Source: JBBKWG01 sp037968835
GTDB taxonomy: Bacteria; Pseudomonadota; Alphaproteobacteria; Rhodobacterales; Rhodobacteraceae
Direction of reading: 5' to 3'
DNA: 14,449 nucleotides
Assembly: GCA_037968835.1 (NCBI GenBank)
Contig: JBBKWG010000220.1
Location: 1 to 14,449, forward strand
Part shown: positions 1 to 6,468 of the stretch, in pieces
How positions within the stretch are numbered: the first letter of the stretch is position 1
Layout of the letters: the number at the start of each line of letters is the position of its first letter
Translations under genes and position numbers: made by a program
Notes under the pieces: model-generated
Database searches by the model: none
What the model was told of the DNA's origin: nothing
Seen by the model: only the letters and a program-made list of their open reading frames with translations

Positions 1-632
1 TCCTCGTACTGGCAGAGATCGCGGATCAGGCAGGCGTTGCATTTGGGTTTTCGCGCCACACAGGTATACCGTCCGTGAAGGATCAGCCAGTGATGTGCGT
101 GCTGCTGGAACTCGGCGGGCACGTTGTCTTCAATAGCGCGTTCGACGGCGTCCACGTCTTTCCCGGGCGCGATGCCGGTTCGGTTGCCGACGCGAAAAAT
201 GTGGGTGTCGACGGCTTGTGCCGGATGCTTGAACCACATGTTCAGAACCACGTTTGCAGTCTTTCGACCGACGCCGGGCAGGGACTGGAGAGCCGCGCGG
301 GAGGAGGGAACCTCGCCACCGTAGTCGCCGACAAGAATGCGGCAGAGTTTAATGACGTTCCTCGCCTTGTTTCGAAAAAGGCCGATGGTCTTGATTTGCG
401 CGATCAGATTCTCTTCGCCGAGGGCCAACATCTTGTCAGGAGTGTCGGCTATCTCGAACAGTCGGGCCGTAGCCTTGTTAACGCCAGCGTCGGTGGCTTG
501 GGCTGAGAGGGCGACGGCGATGAGAAGCGTGAAGGCGTTGATGTGGTGAAGTTCGCCCTCGGGGTGGGCCTCGGCTGCCTGAAAGCGCGAGAAGATCTCG
601 TGGATCGCGGAGTAAGGCAACTGCTTGGCCAT
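1..632 (-). CDS. nth: Endonuclease III (3' end outside window)
   Basis: DNA glycosylase/AP lyase that removes oxidised pyrimidines in base excision repair. The reading frame is open from an ATG at 632-630 to the window edge, giving 210 complete codons, so nearly the whole protein is present (the E. coli enzyme has 211 residues). The helix-hairpin-helix reads LPGVGRKTANVVL (about residues 118-130), with catalytic Lys124. The following VDTHIFRVGNRTG holds the catalytic Asp142. The [4Fe-4S] ligands are Cys191, Cys198, Cys201 and Cys207 in the expected C-x6-C-x2-C-x5-C spacing. The stop codon lies beyond position 1. The gene is divergent from the Ada-like repair gene at 820, with about 190 bp between their start codons. 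Motifs make the identity very secure; only the C-terminal end is unseen. Confidence 0.96.
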   Translation of the reverse strand, partial: MAKQLPYSAIHEIFSRFQAAEAHPEGELHHINAFTLLIAVALSAQATDAGVNKATARLFEIADTPDKMLALGEENLIAQIKTIGLFRNKARNVIKLCRILVGDYGGEVPSSRAALQSLPGVGRKTANVVLNMWFKHPAQAVDTHIFRVGNRTGIAPGKDVDAVERAIEDNVPAEFQQHAHHWLILHGRYTCVARKPKCNACLIRDLCQYE

Positions 633-819
633 GGGTTTGGGTAGCCCTTGGTGAAAGGCGGGGCAAGGGCGATGTGTACAGGGTTAAACGGTGCTCAATC
701 CCTTGGGCTCGCGGCAGATAGCGTTGATTGTTGCGGTCCGTTCGGCGGTAAGCGCAGGTTTCGGGTCGCGAGTCTCACCGCTCTTGCCTATCTCTGGATC
801 AACACGAAGGATGAGAGCC

Positions 820-1665
820 ATGAACGATTTTGAAGACGGATACCATTATAGATTGATGCGGCGCGCGATTGATCTGATCGACACCGAGCCGGGCCGCGAA
901 ATGACTCTGGAGGGTCTGGCTGGTGAGATGCACATGAGTCCGGCGCATTTCCAGCGGATTTTCAGTCGTTGGGCTGGCGTTTCGCCGAAACGGTTTCAGC
1001 AATGGCTGGCTCTGGACCACGCAAGGGAGTTGCTGGTCAATCGCCACACCACTCTTGAAACGGCAGATCGGGTGGGTTTGTCAGGTAGCGGCCGGTTGCA
1101 CGATATGTTCCTGCGTTGGGAGGCGATGAGTCCCGGCGACTATGCTAAAGGCGGCGAGGGGCTGGATATCATGTGGGGCTGGTTTGAAAGTCCATTCGGC
1201 CCGGCCTTGATCATGGCTACCGAGAAAGGCATCTGCGGGATCGGATTTGCCGGGGAAGCGGGCGCCGAAGCGACGATGATCGATATGCAGTCGCGATGGC
1301 CAAAGGCGCGCTTTAGCGAGGATCCGGATGGACTGGCACCACTCGCCGCACAGGCGTTTCCTCGAGATGGGTCCAACCGGGAATCAGCGCAACTGTTCCT
1401 GATCGGTGCACCGTTCCAGATCAAAGTCTGGGAGGCGCTGATGAATATTCCAACCGGTCATGTCACAACCTATTCGGACATCGCACGCGTGATCGGACAC
1501 CCCAAAGCAGTTCGTGCGGTCGGCACCGCCGTCGGGCGCAACCCGATCAGTTGGCTGATACCCTGCCACCGGGCGCTCAGGAAATCCGGGGGGTTGGGTG
1601 GTTACCACTGGGGACTGCCCGTGAAGCGCACGATGTTGGCTTGGGAAGCTGCCGAATCCGCTTGA
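820..1665 (+). CDS. ada: Ada-like AraC regulator fused to O6-alkylguanine-DNA alkyltransferase
   Basis: A 281-residue fusion: an AraC-type helix-turn-helix region (about residues 8-108) followed by a methylated-DNA-protein cysteine methyltransferase (about 118-276). The suicide acceptor is Cys249 in the IPCHR motif, followed by the usual SGGLGGYHWGL. The transferase's own helix-turn-helix reads IPTGHVTTYSDIA. ATG at 820 is preferred because GAAGGA at 806-811 gives an 8-base spacing; ATG 811 is too close to that site. A longer frame back to 691 lacks any family similarity. The N-terminal zinc/methylphosphotriester domain of E. coli Ada (354 residues) is absent, so the classical methylation switch that activates Ada cannot work here. 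Direct repair of O6-methylguanine is well supported; regulation of target genes is inferred from the HTH region. Confidence 0.93.
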   Translation: MNDFEDGYHYRLMRRAIDLIDTEPGREMTLEGLAGEMHMSPAHFQRIFSRWAGVSPKRFQQWLALDHARELLVNRHTTLETADRVGLSGSGRLHDMFLRWEAMSPGDYAKGGEGLDIMWGWFESPFGPALIMATEKGICGIGFAGEAGAEATMIDMQSRWPKARFSEDPDGLAPLAAQAFPRDGSNRESAQLFLIGAPFQIKVWEALMNIPTGHVTTYSDIARVIGHPKAVRAVGTAVGRNPISWLIPCHRALRKSGGLGGYHWGLPVKRTMLAWEAAESA

Positions 1666-1801
1666 TAATCCGAATGACTACCTCCTGATATTGCATATCA
1701 CACACTATCGTAGGCATGTCCTTGCCAATGCCGCTGGACTGACGGAACCGTTGGTGTATGCGCAGCGTTGGAAATCACGACGATCAATACGAGGACGACA
1801 C

Positions 1802-2458
1802 ATGCGACTCATGAAAACAACTACGATGCTTGGGGCAGTCAGCCTTTTGGCACTTTCCGCCTGTACACAGCCCACGACCGGTCAGGTCGGCGACCGCACG
1901 CGTCAGGGTGCCCTCGCTGGTGCTGCAGTCGGCGCGGTTCTTGGCGGAACCCGTGAAAGCGGCAACGACCGCCTCCGCAACGCAGCCGTCGGCGCCGCCA
2001 TCGGCGCAGCCGCTGGCAGCGCAATCGGCTATTCTCTTGACCGTCAGAAAGCCGAATTGGAAAGCGACTTCGGTAACGGCCAGATCGACGTCATCAACAC
2101 CGGCAACGAACTGATCGTGCGTATGCCCGAGGCGATCTTGTTCGCCACCGACAGCGCCGCGTTGAACAGCCAACTGCGTTCCGATCTGTTCGTTCTGTCC
2201 GACAGTCTGAACAAGTATCCAAATTCGACTGTGACCGTCACTGGTCACACCGACAACACCGGCACCGCAGCGTACAATCAGGATCTGTCAGAGCGTCGTG
2301 CTTCTGCAGTCGGAGGCGTCCTTCGTTCCGGTGGGGTAGCGGGTTCGCGGATCCGGGTCGTCGGCGCGGGTGAAAGCCAGCCGATTTCGACCAATCAGAC
2401 GGCAGCGGGACGTGCACAGAACCGTCGCGTGGACATCACGATCACGCCGACGCGCTGA
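1802..2458 (+). CDS. OmpA-family outer membrane lipoprotein with glycine-zipper
   Basis: Predicted 218-residue lipoprotein. A short hydrophobic signal ends in the lipobox LSAC, placing the lipidated cysteine at residue 21. Residues 36-78 are a glycine/alanine-rich zipper in two copies (GALAGAAVGAVLGG and AAVGAAIGAAAGSAIG), a type of segment that packs in membranes. Residues about 105-216 form an OmpA-like peptidoglycan-binding domain, with TGHTDNTG, the downstream LSERRASAV and the terminal NRRVDI motif. This resembles YiaD-type proteins that tie the outer membrane to peptidoglycan. ATG 1802 is chosen because GAGGA at 1791-1795 has a 6-base spacing; ATG 1811 would be 15 bases away, and the open frame reaching back to 1691 has no signal peptide at its start. 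It is monocistronic, with a hairpin terminator at 2482-2513. Confidence 0.92.
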   Translation: MRLMKTTTMLGAVSLLALSACTQPTTGQVGDRTRQGALAGAAVGAVLGGTRESGNDRLRNAAVGAAIGAAAGSAIGYSLDRQKAELESDFGNGQIDVINTGNELIVRMPEAILFATDSAALNSQLRSDLFVLSDSLNKYPNSTVTVTGHTDNTGTAAYNQDLSERRASAVGGVLRSGGVAGSRIRVVGAGESQPISTNQTAAGRAQNRRVDITITPTR

Positions 2459-2481
2459 TCGGCCTTTCCGAACAGCGAGAG

Positions 2482-2513
2482 CAGCGGGTCCAAGTGGCCC
2501 GCTGTTTTCGTTT
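2482..2513 (+). terminator. Rho-independent terminator after the OmpA-family gene
   Basis: A perfect 7-bp stem, CAGCGGG (2482-2488) and CCCGCTG (2498-2504), encloses a 9-base loop and is followed at once by TTTTCGTTT. It begins 24 bases after the stop codon at 2458 and separates this gene from the convergent gene ending at 2561. Confidence 0.8.
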
Positions 2514-2560
2514 GTGGACACCGGCACGGAGAACGTCGGCAACAAATTGAAATCGCGGCC

Positions 2561-3082
2561 CTACTGACCGGCCTCTGCTGTGGCACGCGAAGATCCAGTG
2601 CCATCGACATGACTTTCCGCTGCGGCGTGGCGATCAAGGATTGTCTGAACGTAGCCCTGAAATTCGGCGCTTGAGCGAAACCTTATGAACGGCCAGGCAG
2701 CACGTGCTCCCGGCGCTGCGAAAAGGTTGTTGATGTCGTCGGCGATGCCGGGCCAGTCAAGGTCCTTCAGGATGCCGATCTTGTGGAGGAAGTAGGCGTT
2801 CTCAAACCTTCGAAAATACGACATCAGGGCGAAGCGAAACCGGGCTTTCTCAACTCTGTCCAGACTTTCGAAATCGTCATTACCCCGCAAAATCAGGCCG
2901 CAGAGCTCGGCGTTTGTCCCCAGATTGTACCAGAGATCGGCAAACTGTGTCGTCAGCTGCAGGTAGGTCTGCGCCCGCAGCGCACGTGTGCTCCGGCGCA
3001 GTTGAACGGCAGCATAGACGAATGACGAAATGACACCGAGTGCGCCGATGATGGCAAGAATTTGCTGAAGTTCCATGCGCAT
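2561..3082 (-). CDS. Hypothetical protein with N-terminal membrane anchor
   Basis: A 173-residue protein that I do not recognise as a named family. Residues about 8-28 (ILAIIGALGVISSFVYAAVQL) form one hydrophobic segment, followed at once by a basic stretch (RRSTRALRAQ), so most of the protein should face the cytoplasm. The rest is soluble and helical with many aromatic residues (FADLWYNLG, RFRFALMSYFRRFENAYFLHK). This general layout, one anchor plus a helical domain of about 130 residues, occurs in many uncharacterised proteobacterial proteins. ATG 3082 has GGTGGA upstream; a second ATG at 3076, two codons in, is equally possible. It lies 141 bp beyond the yidD stop on the same strand and probably has its own promoter, because a palindrome covers the end of yidD. 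The last 20 residues are low-complexity. Confidence 0.75.
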   Translation of the reverse strand: MRMELQQILAIIGALGVISSFVYAAVQLRRSTRALRAQTYLQLTTQFADLWYNLGTNAELCGLILRGNDDFESLDRVEKARFRFALMSYFRRFENAYFLHKIGILKDLDWPGIADDINNLFAAPGARAAWPFIRFRSSAEFQGYVQTILDRHAAAESHVDGTGSSRATAEAGQ

Positions 3083-3200
3083 GGGTTCGATCCACCCCGG
3101 TTTGTCGTGAAGAATGAATGATTAAGTTGTGAGCATATAGCAAGGAAACAAGATTTCCCGCCTAAGTGCGGCGCGCACGGTGCTCAACGGATGGCACGAT

Positions 3201-3229
3201 GGCTGACCCGCTTCGCTTCAGGGTCAGTC
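3201..3229 (-). repeat. Inverted repeat spanning the yidD stop codon
   Basis: GGCTGACCC (3201-3209) pairs with GGGTCAGTC (3221-3229) over 9 bp, one of them G-U, around an 11-base loop. The right arm contains the yidD stop codon (3224-3226). No T-run follows on the minus strand, so this is either a weak or factor-assisted terminator or an RNA-stabilising 3' hairpin. Confidence 0.5.
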
Positions 3230-3445
3230 GGGTACATCATCTACCCCTGTGCCGCCCCACGGGTGACAACGAGCGACGCGGCGGGCGGCAAGCCAAGTTC
3301 CCCGGACGGCCCCGTGTTTTTCCAGCGCTTCCAGCGCGTAGGCCGAGCAGGTCGGGTGGTAACGGCAGTTAAATCCCACCCAAGGGCTGAAGACCAAGCG
3401 GTAAGCACGAATGGGCAAAGCCAGAATTCGCGCGGCAAACGTCAT
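3224..3445 (-). CDS. yidD: YidD membrane protein insertion efficiency factor
   Basis: A 73-residue protein of the UPF0161/YidD family, which assists YidC-dependent insertion of inner-membrane proteins from the cytoplasmic face. The signature CRYHPTCSAYALEALEKHG (residues 27-45, with Cys27 and Cys33), the N-terminal amphipathic stretch ILALPIRAYRLVFSPW and the later RRVARCHPWGGTGVDDVP are all characteristic. Its ATG overlaps the rnpA stop by 4 bases (3442-3445), indicating translational coupling. In many bacteria yidC comes next. Here the next minus-strand gene is an unrelated hypothetical, so yidC is not directly linked within this window. Confidence 0.95.
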   Translation of the reverse strand: MTFAARILALPIRAYRLVFSPWVGFNCRYHPTCSAYALEALEKHGAVRGTWLAARRVARCHPWGGTGVDDVPD

Positions 3446-3789
3446 TTGAAATCGTGGATCCGGGCAAGCGCGCGTCTGAGGTCGTTCTGCATTTCTTCGA
3501 TTGGATGAGTGGCGGTAACGACCGGGCGGCCGATCAGGACATAATCGAAGCCTGCGCGACCCTCGGCGGGCAACACTGCGCGGGCAATTTCGCGCAGGCG
3601 ACGTTTGGCGCGGTTTCGGGCGACCGAGTTGCCGACCTTTTTCGAGCAGGTGTATCCGACGCGGATGGCCGTCGCCTCGCCCTCATCGCGTCTGCGCGCC
3701 TGAAGCGTGAACGCAGGGGTCGACGTGCGTTTGGCTCGGGCGGCGCTCAGGAAATCGGCGCGTTTGGTGAGGGTAAGAAGCTCTGTCAT
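3442..3789 (-). CDS. rnpA: Ribonuclease P protein component
   Basis: A 115-residue protein subunit of RNase P, which binds the catalytic RNA and pre-tRNA leaders to produce mature tRNA 5' ends. The RNR signature is intact: KKVGNSVARNRAKRRLRE (about residues 50-67). The usual N-terminal LTKRADFLSA (about 6-15) and the later FDYVLIGRP (81-89) are also present. It lies between rpmH and yidD in the conserved order, overlapping yidD by 4 bases. The upstream gap to rpmH is 74 bases and contains a hairpin, which probably lowers rnpA expression relative to the abundant ribosomal protein. Confidence 0.97.
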   Translation of the reverse strand: MTELLTLTKRADFLSAARAKRTSTPAFTLQARRRDEGEATAIRVGYTCSKKVGNSVARNRAKRRLREIARAVLPAEGRAGFDYVLIGRPVVTATHPIEEMQNDLRRALARIHDFK

Positions 3790-3804
3790 AGCCTGCCGCC
3801 AGAA

Positions 3805-3837
3805 ACGACAAAACCGCCGACGGAGCCCCGCGGCGGT
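3805..3837 (-). terminator. Hairpin between rpmH and rnpA (partial terminator)
   Basis: On the minus strand, ACCGCCG (3837-3831) pairs with CGGCGGT (3819-3813) around an 11-base loop and is followed by TTTGTCGT. The short, interrupted U-tract suggests incomplete termination. Some readthrough is required because no other obvious promoter serves rnpA-yidD. Confidence 0.6.
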
Positions 3838-3863
3838 TCGGTCACGATCAAAATGCCCAAAAA

Positions 3864-3998
3864 TCAGGCGCTGAGCTTTTTCCGACCCTGTGCGCGGCGT
3901 GCGTTCAGGATTTTGCGGCCGGCTTTGGTGGCCATGCGCGCGCGGAACCCGTGGCGCCGCTTGCGGACCAGGTTCGAGGGTTGAAATGTGCGCTTCAT
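3864..3998 (-). CDS. rpmH: 50S ribosomal protein L34
   Basis: A 44-residue, strongly basic protein that starts MKRTFQPSNLVRKRRHGFRA and ends with GRKILNARRAQGRKKLSA, the complete L34 sequence pattern and length. It is a component of the large ribosomal subunit. The ribosome-binding site GGAGAA lies 6 bases before the ATG at 3998-3996. It is the first gene of the rpmH-rnpA-yidD cluster. Its promoter is probably at 4066-4094, leaving a leader of about 60 bases. Confidence 0.98.
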   Translation of the reverse strand: MKRTFQPSNLVRKRRHGFRARMATKAGRKILNARRAQGRKKLSA

Positions 3999-4065
3999 CG
4001 CAATTCTCCGGTATCAGCCCCGCGAAACCCGGTGGATTCGGGGGAAATGGTGTTTCGAAGCCCGG

Positions 4066-4094
4066 TCTCTAAGCGGATCACCGGGGCAAGTCAA
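4066..4094 (-). promoter_or_regulatory. Probable rpmH promoter
   Basis: On the minus strand, TTGACT (4094-4089) is separated by 17 bases from TAGAGA (4071-4066). The -35 matches five of six consensus bases. The -10 matches only three, a pattern I consider common for alphaproteobacterial housekeeping promoters. Transcription would begin near 4059, about 60 bases before the rpmH start codon. Confidence 0.55.
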
Positions 4095-4286
4095 CGCCAT
4101 CGAATGGGGGAATTGCAACAAACGAGGCGGAATGACGCGGCTTTTGTTTCAGTTGTCCGTTTGAAGTCGGAAAATGGCGCCCTGATCATCACCGTGCATC
4201 AATGGGGCGTGATATCACCGACAATTCCCAATTTGCGGACGCATCTTCTGACACAAGAGTTCATACAAGCCCGGAAAGCCACGGAC

Positions 4287-5024
4287 ATGACAGATATGAC
4301 CCAGACTTCAGATGCGCAGAACCCATTCCTCAGACGCCTGCCGCTGATCGCGATCTTGGTGGTGGCTGCTATCGGGGCGTTCACACTTCGCGACTATCTT
4401 AGTTTTCAGGCGCTGAGCGATAACCGCGAGACGTTGATCGCGTTCAGGGATGCAAATTATGTCCTCACGGTCTTGGGGTTCATTGCAGCATACGTTGTAA
4501 TAGTGGCGTTCTCGCTTCCCGGCGCGACTATCGCAACTCTGACCGGCGGCTTCCTGTTCGCAACATTTCCGGGCGCACTTTACAATATCACGGGCGCGAC
4601 CATCGGGGCGACAATCATCTTTTTGGCCGCGCGTTGGGGTCTGGGCGAGAAACTGGCCGAGAAAATGGACAGTTCTGGCGGGGCTGTGAAAAAGATCAAG
4701 ACAGCCATCGACGACAATCAATGGGAGGCGCTTTTCCTGATCCGCCTGGTTCCCGCAGTTCCGTTTTTTGTCGCCAATCTGGTTCCCGCGCTGGTTGGCG
4801 TGTCGCTGTTCCGCTTCGTGGTCACGACGTTTCTTGGGATCATTCCGGGCGCGGTCGTCTACACCTCGGTCGGCGCCGGGTTGGGCGAGGTGTTCGCCCG
4901 TGACGAGACCCCCGACCTTGGAATTATCTTCGAGCCGCATATCCTGTTGCCGATTCTGGGCTTGTGTGCTCTGGCCGCCCTTCCCATCGTTCTGAAGGCC
5001 GTGCGCGGCAAGAAAGGTATCTGA
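4287..5024 (+). CDS. TVP38/TMEM64 (VTT/DedA-like) membrane protein
   Basis: A 245-residue integral membrane protein of the TVP38/TMEM64 (VTT-domain) family. Distant relatives (DedA, TMEM41B, VMP1) act in lipid scrambling or envelope homeostasis. Residues 16-33 are the first membrane span. The core contains SLPGATIATLTGGFLF (76-91), a glycine-rich membrane stretch to about 118, and the re-entrant-like LIRLVPAVPFFVANLVPALVG (151-171), typical of the family. A final span covers 217-236. ATG 4287 has GGAAAG at 4273-4278 as ribosome-binding site; ATG 4296 is an alternative. An open frame runs back to 3951, but that extension overlaps rpmH on the other strand and looks non-coding. Only 4 bases separate it from the flavoprotein gene, so the two are one operon. 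Confidence 0.9.
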   Translation: MTDMTQTSDAQNPFLRRLPLIAILVVAAIGAFTLRDYLSFQALSDNRETLIAFRDANYVLTVLGFIAAYVVIVAFSLPGATIATLTGGFLFATFPGALYNITGATIGATIIFLAARWGLGEKLAEKMDSSGGAVKKIKTAIDDNQWEALFLIRLVPAVPFFVANLVPALVGVSLFRFVVTTFLGIIPGAVVYTSVGAGLGEVFARDETPDLGIIFEPHILLPILGLCALAALPIVLKAVRGKKGI

Positions 5025-5028
5025 AAAC

Positions 5029-6447
5029 ATGAACCGGATCAAAACGGATGTGCTGGTAATCGGCGCAGGTTCTGGCGGCCTGTCCGTGGCTGCGGGTGCG
5101 GTGCAGATGGGCGCTAAGGTCGTTCTGCTTGAAGGACACAAGATGGGTGGCGATTGCCTGAACTATGGATGCGTTCCCTCCAAGGCACTGATTGCGGCCA
5201 GCAAGCAAGCTCATGCGATGCGCAGTGGCGAGAAGTTTGGTGTCTCGCCGGTGATCCCGGATGTCAGCTACGCCGGGGCCAAGGACCATGTGCATCGAGT
5301 AATCGAAACGATCGCGCCGGTAGATAGCGAAGAGCGTTTCGAGGGGCTGGGCGTAAATGTCATCCGTGAATACGGCCACTTCATCAGCGAAACCGAAGTC
5401 CAGGCTGGCGAGACCGTCATCGAGGCCCGCCGCATCGTGATTGCGACCGGCTCGGGCCCGTTCGTTCCACCGATCGAGGGCGTGAAAGACGTAACCTATT
5501 ACACCAACGAAACCATCTTTGATCTGCGCGAAAAGCCGGAGCATCTCTTGATTATCGGTGGTGGCCCGATCGGGATGGAAATGGCGCAAGCACATGTCCG
5601 ACTTGGCTCGAAAGTCACCGTGATCGAGGGCGAAACGGCGATGGGCAAGGACGACCCTGAGGCCGCCGCCATCGTACTTAATAAGCTCAGGGCCGAGGGA
5701 ATACAGATCGTCGAAGGCGCACAGGCCGAAAAGATTTCTGATCAAGACGGACAGATAACGGTCCAGACGCCGAAGGGCACGTTCACGGGCAGCCATTTGT
5801 TGATGGCGGTTGGTCGCAAGGTCAACATCGACAAGCTGGATCTGAACAAAGGCAACGTTAAACACGACCGCGCCGTCAAGGTTGGCGACGATTTGCGGTC
5901 AATCTCGAACCGACGGGTCTATGCGGTGGGTGACGCAGCCGGCGGTCTTCAGTTTACCCATGTCGCAAGCTATCACGCCGGGGTTATCATCCGCTCGATC
6001 CTGTTTGGATTGCCCGCAAAGGCCAAAACACACCATATTCCGTGGGTCACTTATACAGATCCCGAACTTGCACAGGTTGGGCTGACCGAAGCGCACGCCA
6101 AGAAGAAGCACGGACCGAATGCATTCGAAGTCGCACGTTTCGAATATGATGAGAATGATCGCGCCATAACCGAAGGCAAGACGACCGGTTTCATCAAAGT
6201 CATGGTCGTCAAGGGGAGGCCGGTCGGTGCCACGATTGTTGGCGCTCACGCCGGAGAACTGATTGGTGTCTGGGCATTGGCAATCGCCAACGGTCTGAAA
6301 ATGAGCGCAATCGCAAATATGGTCGCGCCTTACCCGACGCTGGGTGAAATCAACAAGCGTGCGGCAGGGGCCTATTTCTCGCCCCGGCTCTTTGATAGTC
6401 CTTGGGTCAAGCGGATAGTTGGTCTGGTTCAGACATATCTGCCCTGA
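5029..6447 (+). CDS. Mercuric-reductase/lipoamide-dehydrogenase-like FAD disulfide oxidoreductase
   Basis: A 472-residue class I pyridine-nucleotide disulfide oxidoreductase, expected to be a cytoplasmic FAD- and NAD(P)H-binding dimer. The FAD-binding loop is IGAGSGG (11-17). The redox-active disulfide is Cys43 and Cys48 in GGDCLNYGCVPSK. The NAD(P)H loop is IGGGPIGME (176-184) and the second FAD motif is VYAVGDAAGG (297-306). The dimerisation domain has a telling change: the lipoamide dehydrogenase motif HPTxxE reads YPTLGE, with Tyr435 in place of the catalytic histidine. That argues against lipoamide dehydrogenase. It also lacks the N-terminal heavy-metal domain and the C-terminal cysteine pair of mercuric reductase, ending VQTYLP, so mercury reduction is unlikely. 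The substrate is unknown. Its pairing with the TVP38 gene matches bifunctional fusion proteins known in other bacteria. Confidence 0.9.
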   Translation: MNRIKTDVLVIGAGSGGLSVAAGAVQMGAKVVLLEGHKMGGDCLNYGCVPSKALIAASKQAHAMRSGEKFGVSPVIPDVSYAGAKDHVHRVIETIAPVDSEERFEGLGVNVIREYGHFISETEVQAGETVIEARRIVIATGSGPFVPPIEGVKDVTYYTNETIFDLREKPEHLLIIGGGPIGMEMAQAHVRLGSKVTVIEGETAMGKDDPEAAAIVLNKLRAEGIQIVEGAQAEKISDQDGQITVQTPKGTFTGSHLLMAVGRKVNIDKLDLNKGNVKHDRAVKVGDDLRSISNRRVYAVGDAAGGLQFTHVASYHAGVIIRSILFGLPAKAKTHHIPWVTYTDPELAQVGLTEAHAKKKHGPNAFEVARFEYDENDRAITEGKTTGFIKVMVVKGRPVGATIVGAHAGELIGVWALAIANGLKMSAIANMVAPYPTLGEINKRAAGAYFSPRLFDSPWVKRIVGLVQTYLP

Positions 6448-6468
6448 GGTCCGCGCGGAAGAGAGGCC

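Noticed and set aside
691..819. Longer start for the Ada-like gene
   Set aside because: The extra residues are not family-like, and a good ribosome-binding site supports ATG 820.
3951..4286. N-terminal extension of the TVP38 frame by 112 codons
   Set aside because: It overlaps rpmH and its promoter on the other strand, shows no family similarity, and ATG 4287 has a ribosome-binding site.
4308..5141. 277-codon open frame antisense to the TVP38 gene
   Set aside because: Its composition is that of a shadow frame rich in Arg, Gln and Asp; the sense strand encodes a clear membrane protein.
4924..5865. 313-codon open frame antisense to the flavoprotein gene
   Set aside because: The sense strand carries every expected flavoprotein motif; this frame has none.
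5029..6447. Mercuric reductase (merA) and a mercury-resistance operon
   Set aside because: No C-terminal cysteine pair, no heavy-metal domain, and no merR, merT or merP nearby.
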